A stretch of 64,000 bases of DNA from Micromonospora lupini (GTDB taxonomy: Bacteria > Actinomycetota > Actinomycetes > Mycobacteriales > Micromonosporaceae): NCBI RefSeq assembly GCF_026342015.1, contig NZ_JAPENL010000002.1, positions 2,237,001 to 2,301,000 on the forward strand, read 5' to 3'. Made by a program: the position numbers and the translations under genes. Numbering within the stretch: position 1 is the stretch's first letter; each line of letters opens with the position of its first letter. The notes beneath the pieces are model-generated. The model ran no database searches, was not told the DNA's origin, and worked only from the letters and a program-made list of their open reading frames with translations. Of the stretch, positions 45,412 to 52,661 are shown piece by piece.

Positions 45412-45894
45412 CTACCGCTCCGCTGCCTCGCCGGCAGGCCGCCGGCCCACCGGCCGATCGACCCGGTCGGTCAGGGCGTCGTCGGCAGTACCCGTGGCGG
45501 TGTCGGCGGACCTCGGTCCGGCGATCCCGGCCTCCGCCTCGCTGCCCAGGGCCGCCCGCAGCACCTCGGCCTCGGTGCCGGTCACCGAGCGGGCGAAGCG
45601 CACAAGCGCGGCGTCTCGGCTGCCGCCCAGGTCGAGAGCGTCGAGCATGAGTTGGGCGATGTGCGCCTCGCGGCTGGCCGCCGGCCGGTACCGCCAGGCG
45701 CGGCCCTCCCGCTCCCGCTGCACCATGCCCTTGCCGGCGAGCCGGTCGAGGACTGTCATCACAGTCGTGTACGCCAGCTCGCGGCCCTCGAGCGCGTCGG
45801 CCACCTCGCGCACGGTCACACCGTCCGACGTGCCCGGGACCACGTCCCACAGCACGTCCATCACCGCACGCTCAAGATCGCCCAACCGAGTCAC
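45412..45894 (-). CDS. BlaI/MecI/CopY-family repressor
   Basis: A 160-residue winged-helix repressor. GDLERAVMDVLWD and VREVADALEGRELAYTTVMTVLDRLAGKGMV are the family core; GRAWRYRPAASREAHIAQLM follows. GTG 45894 fits the family start. The C-terminus is about 30 residues longer than usual and acidic. It forms an operon with the M56 peptidase. A CTACC-CCC-GGTAG dyad in its own promoter fits autoregulation, and similar dyads precede cydA. Confidence 0.92.
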   Translation of the reverse strand: MTRLGDLERAVMDVLWDVVPGTSDGVTVREVADALEGRELAYTTVMTVLDRLAGKGMVQREREGRAWRYRPAASREAHIAQLMLDALDLGGSRDAALVRFARSVTGTEAEVLRAALGSEAEAGIAGPRSADTATGTADDALTDRVDRPVGRRPAGEAAER

Positions 45895-45904
45895 GGACCC
45901 AATC

Positions 45905-45920
45905 CTACCCCCGGTAGTAG
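45905..45920 (-). promoter_or_regulatory. Candidate autoregulatory operator of the blaI-like gene
   Basis: CTACC-CCC-GGTAG (45905-45917), running into GTAGTAG (45914-45920), lies 11 bases upstream of the GTG start of the BlaI-type gene. It shares its half-sites with the cydA promoter array. Confidence 0.45.
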
Positions 45921-45946
45921 ACCCCCCCACCGGCGGATTGGCACAA

Positions 45947-46020
45947 GATCCACACAAGTCCGGGGATGTTGCTGCCTCCAGCGCCCCGGAAGCAGCAACA
46001 TCGCCGAAGTTGCGCAGATT
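45947..46020. repeat. Long imperfect intergenic palindrome, GATGTTGCTGC type
   Basis: Perfect inner arms GATGTTGCTGC (45965-45975) and GCAGCAACATC (45992-46002) enclose 16 bases. The symmetry extends imperfectly outward (22 of 29 positions) to 45947 and 46020. It fills the gap between the blaI-like gene and the end of the aldehyde dehydrogenase-like gene. Confidence 0.7.
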
Positions 46021-46085
46021 GGCGCGGCCGAGCGAGACGCCGTGGGCGGGCTCCCCCCGGAAAACCAAAGGCCGAGCAGGGACGA

Positions 46086-46910
46086 TCACACCCCCTTGGG
46101 GTGCCACACCGTCTTCGTCTCCAACAGCGCGGTCATCCGAGCCAGACCCGGGTCAACCGTCCAGTCGTGGTCGGCCGGGGCCGGTCGGAGGACCCGCTTG
46201 AGGTTCTCCGCGGCCTTGACCTCCAGCTCGCTGGCGAGCGAGGCGTCGGTCACCCCGGTCAGGTCGATCGCGTTGACGTCCATGTGCGCCGCCAGCGCCG
46301 GCGCGGTCTCGGTGATCGCGCCGGTGAGGATGTTGACCACCCCGCCGGGCAGGTCGGAGGTGGCCAGCACCTCGGCCAGCGTCACCGCCGCCAGCGGCTC
46401 GGACGGCGAGGCCGCCACCACCACCGTGTTGCCGGTGACGATCGCCGGGGCGATCACGCTGACCAGGCCGAGCAGCGCCGGGCGTTCCGGAGCGACCACG
46501 GCGACCACGCCCGTCGGTTCCGGAGCGGAGATGTTGAAGTACGGGCCGGCGACCGGGTTGGCGCCGCCGTACACCTGGGCGAGCTTGTCGGCCCAACCGG
46601 CGTACCAGACCCAGCGGTCGACAGCCGCGTCCACCTCGTCGCCGGGGATGCCCAGGGCGACGAACTGCTCGCGGCGGCCCTCCAGCATCTCGGCGGCCCG
46701 GTAGAGGATCTGACCCCTGTTGTACGCGGTCGCGCCGGCCCAGCTCTTGACGGCGGCGCGGGCGGCGACCACCGCGTCCCGGGCGTCCTTGCGGGAGGCC
46801 AGTGACACATTCGAGGACTGCACGAGATACGACCGTCCCGACTCGCTGCGCGGGAACTTCCCGCCGATGAAGAGCTTGTACGTCTTGCGTACGGCGACCC
46901 GCTCAGACAT
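46086..46910 (-). CDS. Short aldehyde dehydrogenase-family protein, probably non-catalytic
   Basis: A 274-residue protein from ATG 46910. It aligns with the N-terminal and NAD-binding part of aldehyde dehydrogenases (YKLFIGGKFPRSESGRSY; EPTGVVAVVAPERPALLG; LPGGVVNILTG), then reaches IDLTGVTDASLASELEVKAAENLKRVL and stops. The catalytic Cys domain is absent: there is no GQxC motif. It overlaps the full-length aldehyde dehydrogenase gene by 8 bp, so they are co-translated. The frame is intact, which argues for a maintained partner subunit rather than a decayed gene. Confidence 0.82.
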   Translation of the reverse strand: MSERVAVRKTYKLFIGGKFPRSESGRSYLVQSSNVSLASRKDARDAVVAARAAVKSWAGATAYNRGQILYRAAEMLEGRREQFVALGIPGDEVDAAVDRWVWYAGWADKLAQVYGGANPVAGPYFNISAPEPTGVVAVVAPERPALLGLVSVIAPAIVTGNTVVVAASPSEPLAAVTLAEVLATSDLPGGVVNILTGAITETAPALAAHMDVNAIDLTGVTDASLASELEVKAAENLKRVLRPAPADHDWTVDPGLARMTALLETKTVWHPKGV

Positions 46911-48333
46911 TGAGGTACCCCTCCAGCCCGTGCCGGCCGCCCTCGCGACCGTAGCCCGACTCCTTGTAGCCACCGAACGGCGAGGTGGGGTCGAACTTGT
47001 TGAACGTGTTGGCCCAGACGACGCCGGCGCGCAGCCGGTCGGCCATCCACAGGATGCGGGAGCCCTTGTCGGTCCAGATGCCGGCCGACAGCCCGTACGG
47101 CGTGTTGTTGGCCTTCTCGACGGCCTCGGCCGGGGTGCGGAAGGTGAGCACCGACAGCACCGGGCCGAAGATCTCCTCGCGGGCGATGCGGTGTGCCTGG
47201 GTGACGCCCGTGAAGATGGTCGGCGCGAACCAGAAGCCACGGTCGGGCAGCTCGCACGGCGGCGACCAGCGCTCGGCGCCCTCGGCGGCGCCGGCGTCGG
47301 ACAGCTCGCGGATCCGCTCCAACTGGGCGGCGGAGTTGATCGCGCCGACGTCGGTGTTCTTGTCCAGTGGGTCGCCGACACGCAGGTGGGCCATCCGCCG
47401 CTTCAGCGACTCCAGCACGCGGTCGGCCACGTTCTCCTGAACGAGCAGGCGGGAGCCGGCGCAGCAGACGTGCCCCTGGTTGAAGAAGATGCCGTTGACG
47501 ATGCCCTCGACAGCCTGGTCGATGGGCGCGTCGTCGAAGACGACGTTGGCGGCCTTGCCACCCAGCTCCAGGGTCAGCTTCTTGCGGGTGCCGGCGACGG
47601 ACCGGGCGATGGCCCGGCCGACCTCGGTGGAGCCGGTGAACGCGACCTTGTCCACGCCGGGGTGCTCGACAAGCGCGCGGCCCGTGTCGCCGGCGCCGGT
47701 GACGATGTTGACCACACCGGCCGGCAGGTCGGCCTGCTGGCAGATCTCGGCGAACAGCAGCGCGGTCAGCGGGGTGGTCTCGGCGGGCTTGAGCACCACC
47801 GTGTTGCCCGCCGCCAGCGCCGGGGCGATCTTCCACGCCAGCATGAGCAGCGGGAAGTTCCACGGGATGACCTGCGCGGCCACGCCGATCGGCTGCGGGT
47901 TCGGTCCGAAGCCCGCGTGCTCCAGCTTGTCGGCCCACCCCGCGTAGTAGAAGAAGTGCGCGGCGACGAGCGGCAGGTCGACGTCGCGGGACTCCCGGAT
48001 CGGCTTGCCGTTGTCAAGCGACTCCAGGACGGCCAGCTCGCGGGAGCGCTCCTGGATGAGCCGCGCGATCCGGTACAGGTACTTCGCCCGGTCGCGGCCC
48101 GGCATCGGACCCCAGACCTTGTCGTACGCCTTCCGGGCGGCGCGGACCGCCCGCTCCACGTCCTGGGCGCCGGCCTCGGCGATCTCGGCGAGCACCTCCT
48201 CGGAGGCGGGGTTGATCGACTTGAAGCTGCCGCCGTCGGTCGGGTCGACGAACGTACCGTCGATGAACAGCCCGTACGAGGGCTTGAGGTCCACCACCGA
48301 GCGGGACTCGGGGGCGGGGGCGTATTCGAACAT
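46903..48333 (-). CDS. NAD-dependent aldehyde dehydrogenase
   Basis: A 476-residue aldehyde dehydrogenase. Motifs are VIPWNFPLLMLAWKIAPALA, FTGSTEVGRAIA (NAD binding), LELGGKAANVVF (general base Glu) and FNQGHVCCAGSRL (nucleophilic Cys). It oxidises an aldehyde to the acid; next to deoC, acetaldehyde from deoxyribose-5-phosphate is the natural substrate guess. It is 6 bp downstream of deoC on the same strand and overlaps the short paralogue. Confidence 0.93.
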   Translation of the reverse strand: MFEYAPAPESRSVVDLKPSYGLFIDGTFVDPTDGGSFKSINPASEEVLAEIAEAGAQDVERAVRAARKAYDKVWGPMPGRDRAKYLYRIARLIQERSRELAVLESLDNGKPIRESRDVDLPLVAAHFFYYAGWADKLEHAGFGPNPQPIGVAAQVIPWNFPLLMLAWKIAPALAAGNTVVLKPAETTPLTALLFAEICQQADLPAGVVNIVTGAGDTGRALVEHPGVDKVAFTGSTEVGRAIARSVAGTRKKLTLELGGKAANVVFDDAPIDQAVEGIVNGIFFNQGHVCCAGSRLLVQENVADRVLESLKRRMAHLRVGDPLDKNTDVGAINSAAQLERIRELSDAGAAEGAERWSPPCELPDRGFWFAPTIFTGVTQAHRIAREEIFGPVLSVLTFRTPAEAVEKANNTPYGLSAGIWTDKGSRILWMADRLRAGVVWANTFNKFDPTSPFGGYKESGYGREGGRHGLEGYLNV

Positions 48334-48339
48334 CGGCTA

Positions 48340-49368
48340 TCAGTCCAGGGTGAAGTAGTCGGGACCGGAGTAGACGCCGGTCGTCAGCTTGGTGCGCTGC
48401 ATGAGCAGGTCGTTGAGCAGGCTGGACGCGCCGAAGCGGAACCAGTCCGGGTCGAGCCAGTCCGCGCCGACGGTCTCGTTGACCATCACCAGGTACTTGA
48501 TGGCGTCCTTGGTGGTCTTGATGCCACCGGCCGGCTTCACGCCCACCTGCCGCCCGGTCGCCGCACGGAAGTCGCGAACCGCCTCCAGCATGACCAGGGT
48601 CACCGGCAGCGTCGCCGCGACCGGCACCTTGCCGGTGGAGGTCTTGATGAAGTCGCCGCCGGCCAGCATGGCCAGCCAGGAGGCGCGGCGCACGTTGTCG
48701 TACGTGGCCAGCTCGCCGGTCTCCAGGATGACCTTGAGGTGGGCGTCCCCGCAGGCTTCCTTGGTGGCCACGATCTCGTCGTAGACCTCGGAGTAGCGCC
48801 CGGCCAGGAACGCGCCCCGGTTGATCACCATGTCGATCTCGTCGGCGCCGGCAGCGACTGCGGCCCGGGTGTCGGCGAGCTTGATCTCCAGCGGCGCCTG
48901 ACCCGACGGGAACGCGGTCGCCACGCTGGCCAGGTGCACAATGCCACGTCCGGCCGGCGCGGCGCCGCCCGCATGTCCCGGCTCGTCGGACGGCCGCCCG
49001 GACCCGGCAGCGGATCCACGCAGCACCTCGGCCACGTACGGGACCATCGCGGGGTAGACGCAGACGGCGCCGACGTGCGGGCAGGACGGGTCGGCCGGGT
49101 CCGGGCGCAGCGCCTTCGCGGCCAGCGCGCGCACCTTGCCGGGTGTGTCCGCCCCCTCCAGGGTGGTCAGGTCGACCATCCGGATGGCCAGGTCGATGGC
49201 CTGCGCCTTGGCGGTGGTCTTGATGGAGCGGGTGCCGAGCTGTGCCGCCCGCTGCTCCGCGCCGACCTGGTCCACGCCGGGCAGGCCGTGCAGGAAGGTC
49301 CGCAGAGCGGTCTCGGATCGTCCCAGCTCGGAGAGGTCCGACCGGGCCGACGTCGTTGTCGCCGTCAT
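48340..49368 (-). CDS. deoC: Deoxyribose-phosphate aldolase
   Basis: A class I aldolase cleaving 2-deoxyribose-5-phosphate to acetaldehyde and glyceraldehyde-3-phosphate. The Schiff-base Lys lies in GGDFIKTSTGK and a second conserved Lys in VGVKPAGGIK. The 342-residue length matches the longer DeoC form; a Gly/Ala-rich insertion near residues 115-140 is unusual. ATG 49368 was chosen over the GTG 18 bases upstream. It heads an operon with the two aldehyde dehydrogenase genes and diverges from upp. Confidence 0.95.
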   Translation of the reverse strand: MTATTTSARSDLSELGRSETALRTFLHGLPGVDQVGAEQRAAQLGTRSIKTTAKAQAIDLAIRMVDLTTLEGADTPGKVRALAAKALRPDPADPSCPHVGAVCVYPAMVPYVAEVLRGSAAGSGRPSDEPGHAGGAAPAGRGIVHLASVATAFPSGQAPLEIKLADTRAAVAAGADEIDMVINRGAFLAGRYSEVYDEIVATKEACGDAHLKVILETGELATYDNVRRASWLAMLAGGDFIKTSTGKVPVAATLPVTLVMLEAVRDFRAATGRQVGVKPAGGIKTTKDAIKYLVMVNETVGADWLDPDWFRFGASSLLNDLLMQRTKLTTGVYSGPDYFTLD

Positions 49369-49491
49369 GGCGAGAAGTCTACGCACCGGACGGCTGAGTG
49401 ATCTTGGTCACGGGAGCCTCGGCGTGAGCGACGTCGCCGGTCCGACCGCACCCGCACCGGCACGCCGAACGGACCGGTAGGTTGAGCGATC

Positions 49492-50124
49492 GTGGACGTA
49501 CACGTCATTGACCACCCGCTGGCCCAGTCCCGGTTGACCGCCATGCGGGACGCGCGCACCGATTCCTCGACGTTTCGGGCGGCGCTGCACGAACTGACCA
49601 CCATGCTTGTGTACGAGGCGGCGCGCTCCTTCCCCGTCGAGCGGTACGAGGTGCAGACGCCCGTCACCAGCGCCGAGGGCACCCGGCTGGCCAACCCGCC
49701 GCTGCTGGTGCCCGTGCTGCGGGCCGGGCTGGGCATGGCGGACGCCGCGCTGGGCCTGCTGCCCGAGTCCTCGATGGGCTTCGTCGGCCTGGCTCGCGAC
49801 GAGGAGACCTACGAGCCGCGGGCGTACATGGAGTCGCTGCCGCGCGACCTGGCCGGCCTGCCGGTGCTGGTGCTCGACCCGATGCTGGCCACCGGGGGTT
49901 CCCTGGAGCACTCCTGCCGGTTGCTTGCCGACCGTGGCTGCACCGACATCACTGTGCTCTGCGTGCTCGCCGCGCCTGTCGGCATCGAGCGGCTGGAGCG
50001 CTCGGGCCTGCCGCTGCGCCTGGTCACGGCCTCGATCGACGAGGGGCTCAACGACTCGATGTTCATCGTTCCCGGGCTCGGCGACGCCGGCGACCGCCAG
50101 TTCGGCGGCATGCCCCGCTTCTGA
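49492..50124 (+). CDS. upp: Uracil phosphoribosyltransferase
   Basis: A 210-residue enzyme making UMP from uracil and PRPP. VPVLRAGLGMADAALGLLP and the PRPP loop DPMLATGGSLEH are diagnostic, and the C-terminal GLGDAGDRQFGG is the uracil-binding end. GTG 49492 fits the family start (VDVHVIDHPLAQSRLT). It diverges from deoC by 123 bp and completes pyrimidine salvage with cdd and deoA. Confidence 0.97.
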   Translation: MDVHVIDHPLAQSRLTAMRDARTDSSTFRAALHELTTMLVYEAARSFPVERYEVQTPVTSAEGTRLANPPLLVPVLRAGLGMADAALGLLPESSMGFVGLARDEETYEPRAYMESLPRDLAGLPVLVLDPMLATGGSLEHSCRLLADRGCTDITVLCVLAAPVGIERLERSGLPLRLVTASIDEGLNDSMFIVPGLGDAGDRQFGGMPRF

Positions 50125-50196
50125 GGCGATACCCGGTCGGTGTCGGGTCCGGCGGGTCCGTGCGCGACGTGCGCGGACCCGCTACCGTCTCCGGCC

Positions 50197-50874
50197 ATGA
50201 CTGGTGTTGCGCTCGCCGAGGAGTTGCTCCTCCTCGCCTACGACGACACGACCGGCAAGGCGACCATGCCGCGGATCAGCCTGGACCTGGGCATGGCGGC
50301 CGCGGTGCTGGTCGAGCTGGCACTGGCCGGCCGGATCGCGTACGACAACGGGAACCTGGCCGTCGTCGACCCGACGCCGACAGGCGAACCGGTCGCCGAC
50401 GAGGTCCTGGGCCGGATCGCCGCCGACACTCCGCACACGCCGGCCTCCTGGGTGCAGCGCCTGCGGCACGGCCTGCGCGACCGGATCCTCGGCGACCTGT
50501 GCAGCCAGGGTGTCGTGCAGGACGTCGACGAGACCGAGATGGGCTTCATCCACGTGCACCGGTACCCGGTGGTGGACGCCTCCGTCGAGGCGGACACTCG
50601 GCAGCGGCTGACCGAGGCGCTGACCGGCGCGGCGGCCCCGGACGAGCGGACCGCCGCGCTTGCCACCCTGGTCGTGGTGCTGCGGATGGAGTCCGCGCTG
50701 GGCATGAGCGGCGCGGAAGCCGCCAACGCCCGCCGTCGCCTCCAGGAGATCGCCACCGGCGCGGGGTTCTCCGGCGAGGTGAGCACCGAGGATTCGGTGG
50801 TCCGCCCGTCGGTGGGCCTGGTCGTCGCCGCGCTGGGCATCGCCGTCGACCAGGCCCTCGGTCCGCGCCGCTGA
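50197..50874 (+). CDS. GPP34 (GOLPH3/VPS74-like) family protein
   Basis: A 225-residue protein. LAEELLLLAYDDTTGK and LDLGMAAAVLVELALAGRIA mark the GPP34 fold known from the eukaryotic Golgi phosphoinositide-binding protein; it is widespread in actinobacteria with unknown role. Further typical parts are LRDRILGDLCSQGVV and a mainly helical C-terminal half. ATG 50197 matches the family start. It is convergent to the mutase gene with 60 bp between stops. Confidence 0.88.
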   Translation: MTGVALAEELLLLAYDDTTGKATMPRISLDLGMAAAVLVELALAGRIAYDNGNLAVVDPTPTGEPVADEVLGRIAADTPHTPASWVQRLRHGLRDRILGDLCSQGVVQDVDETEMGFIHVHRYPVVDASVEADTRQRLTEALTGAAAPDERTAALATLVVVLRMESALGMSGAEAANARRRLQEIATGAGFSGEVSTEDSVVRPSVGLVVAALGIAVDQALGPRR

Positions 50875-50934
50875 CCCAGCGCGCGGAGGTCTCCCGAGCT
50901 ACGACCAGGCGGCGGCCCCGGCGCGGCCCGTCGG

Positions 50935-52614
50935 TCAGACCCCCAGAGCTGTGGCGATCTCGCCGCGCAGGGCGGCCACCGCCTGCGCCGCCCGGCGGCG
51001 GGCCGTCGGGACGTCACCGTCCACGACCGGTTCCACCACCTCGAGGTACGCCTTGAGCTTCGGCTCGGTCCCGGAGGGGCGGATCACCACCCGGGCCGTC
51101 GCGGTACGCAGGATCACCACGTCCGCCTCGGGCAGCAGGTCCCGGGCGCTGTCGACCGGCTGCCCGAGCAGCGTGGTCGGGGTGGCCGCCCGGATCCGGG
51201 CCATCGCGTCGGCGATCTCCCGCAGGTCGTCGACCCGGACGGAGAGCTGGTCGGTGTGGTGCACGCCGAACTCGGCGGCCAGCTCGTCCAGCCGGTCGGT
51301 CACCGTGCGACCCTGCGCCTTGAGGCCGGCGGCCAGCTCGGCCACGGTCAGGGCGGCGGTGATGCCGTCCTTGTCCCGGACGTGCTCCGGCGCGACGCAG
51401 TAGCCGAGCGCCTCCTCGTAGCCGAAGACCAGCGGCGCGCTTCCGCCGCCGGCCCGGACGATCCACTTGAACCCGGTGAGCGTCTCGTCGTAGGGCAGGC
51501 CCCGGGCCGCGCACATCGCCCGCAGCAGCGACGACGAGACGATTGTGGTGGCGTAGAGCCCGGTCACCCCGCGCCGCATCAGGTGGTCGGCGAGCAGCAC
51601 GCCCACCTCGTCGCCGCGCAGCATCCGCCAGCCACGCCCGTCGTCGCCCCCGCCGGTCCGGACGACCACTGCGCACCGGTCCGCGTCCGGGTCGTTGGCG
51701 ATGGCGAGGTCCGCGCCGGTGGCGTCGGCAAGCGCGATCAGTCGGTCCACAGCCCCCGGCTCCTCCGGGTTGGGGAACGAGACGGTGGGGAACGCCGGGT
51801 CCGGCTCGGCCTGCTCGGGCACCACGCCGGGGACCGGGAAACCGGCCCGGGCGAACGCCGCCGTGAGCACCGCCGCACCCACGCCGTGCAGAGGGGTGTA
51901 CGCCACCGACAGGTCCCGCGGCCCGTCCGGCGCGATGACCGCTGTGGCCCGCTCGACGTACGCGGCGACGAGGTCGTCGCCGAGCACCTCGCCGGGCCGG
52001 CCCAGCGGCACCTGGGTCAGCGGGCCGACCGCCCGGATCGCGGCCTCGATGCCGGCGTCGGCCGGCGGGACGATCTGCGCCCCGGCGCCCAGCTCACCGC
52101 CCAGCTCCGCGCCGAGGTAGACCTTGTAGCCGTTGTCCTGTGGCGGGTTGTGGCTGGCCGTGACCATGACGCCGGCCACCGCGCCGAGCTTGCGCACCGC
52201 GTACGCGAGCACCGGGGTGGGCAGCGGGCGGGGCAGCAGCAGCGCCGGCCGGCCGGCGCCGGTGGCCACCTGGGCGGTGCGCTCGGCGAACTGGCGGGAG
52301 CCGTGCCGGGCGTCGTACCCGATCACCAGGGGGCCGGTGCCGCCCTGGGCGGCGAGCCAGCCGACCAGCCCGGCGGCGGCCTGGGTGACCACGGCGAGGT
52401 TCATGCCGTTCGGGCCGGCGCGCAGCGGGCCGCGTAGTCCCGCGGTCCCGAAGGTCAGCGGGCCTGCGAACCGGTCGGCCAGCTCAGAGGCGCTCGCCGG
52501 CAGCCGGTCGAGCACCGCTGTCAGCTCGGCCCGGCTGGCGGGGTCGGGGTCGTCGGCAAGCCACCGTCGGGCTTGCTCGCGAATGTCGTCGATGTCAGTG
52601 GTGTCCGCCGCCAT
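50935..52614 (-). CDS. Phosphoglucomutase/phosphomannomutase (possible phosphopentomutase)
   Basis: An alpha-D-phosphohexomutase of about 559 residues. The phosphoserine is in VMVTASHNPPQDNGYKVY, the Mg2+ loop is NDPDADRCAV, the sugar loop is FGYEEALGY and the phosphate-binding end is RPSGTEPKLKAYL. LTFGTAGLRGPLRAGPNGMN is typical of the PgmB/Pmm long form. Such enzymes in actinomycetes may also interconvert ribose- and deoxyribose-1/5-phosphate, and the nearby deoC, upp, deoA and cdd make that role attractive, but sequence alone does not settle it. ATG 52614 is preferred; GTG 52629 is possible. Confidence 0.9.
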   Translation of the reverse strand: MAADTTDIDDIREQARRWLADDPDPASRAELTAVLDRLPASASELADRFAGPLTFGTAGLRGPLRAGPNGMNLAVVTQAAAGLVGWLAAQGGTGPLVIGYDARHGSRQFAERTAQVATGAGRPALLLPRPLPTPVLAYAVRKLGAVAGVMVTASHNPPQDNGYKVYLGAELGGELGAGAQIVPPADAGIEAAIRAVGPLTQVPLGRPGEVLGDDLVAAYVERATAVIAPDGPRDLSVAYTPLHGVGAAVLTAAFARAGFPVPGVVPEQAEPDPAFPTVSFPNPEEPGAVDRLIALADATGADLAIANDPDADRCAVVVRTGGGDDGRGWRMLRGDEVGVLLADHLMRRGVTGLYATTIVSSSLLRAMCAARGLPYDETLTGFKWIVRAGGGSAPLVFGYEEALGYCVAPEHVRDKDGITAALTVAELAAGLKAQGRTVTDRLDELAAEFGVHHTDQLSVRVDDLREIADAMARIRAATPTTLLGQPVDSARDLLPEADVVILRTATARVVIRPSGTEPKLKAYLEVVEPVVDGDVPTARRRAAQAVAALRGEIATALGV

Positions 52615-52661
52615 GCCCCTTGATAGCACGGCGGCGGATCACCGCTGTCGGTTCCCTCGGC

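Noticed and set aside
44496..45894. A beta-lactam resistance locus
   Set aside because: The M56 protein has no penicillin-binding sensor domain and no beta-lactamase gene is nearby.
46086..46910. A frameshifted pseudogene of a full-length aldehyde dehydrogenase
   Set aside because: No remnant of the catalytic domain is seen in any frame downstream before the intergenic palindrome, and the reading frame is clean.
46720..49401. An 893-codon open frame antisense to deoC and the aldehyde dehydrogenase genes
   Set aside because: It shows no domain and covers three recognisable genes on the other strand.
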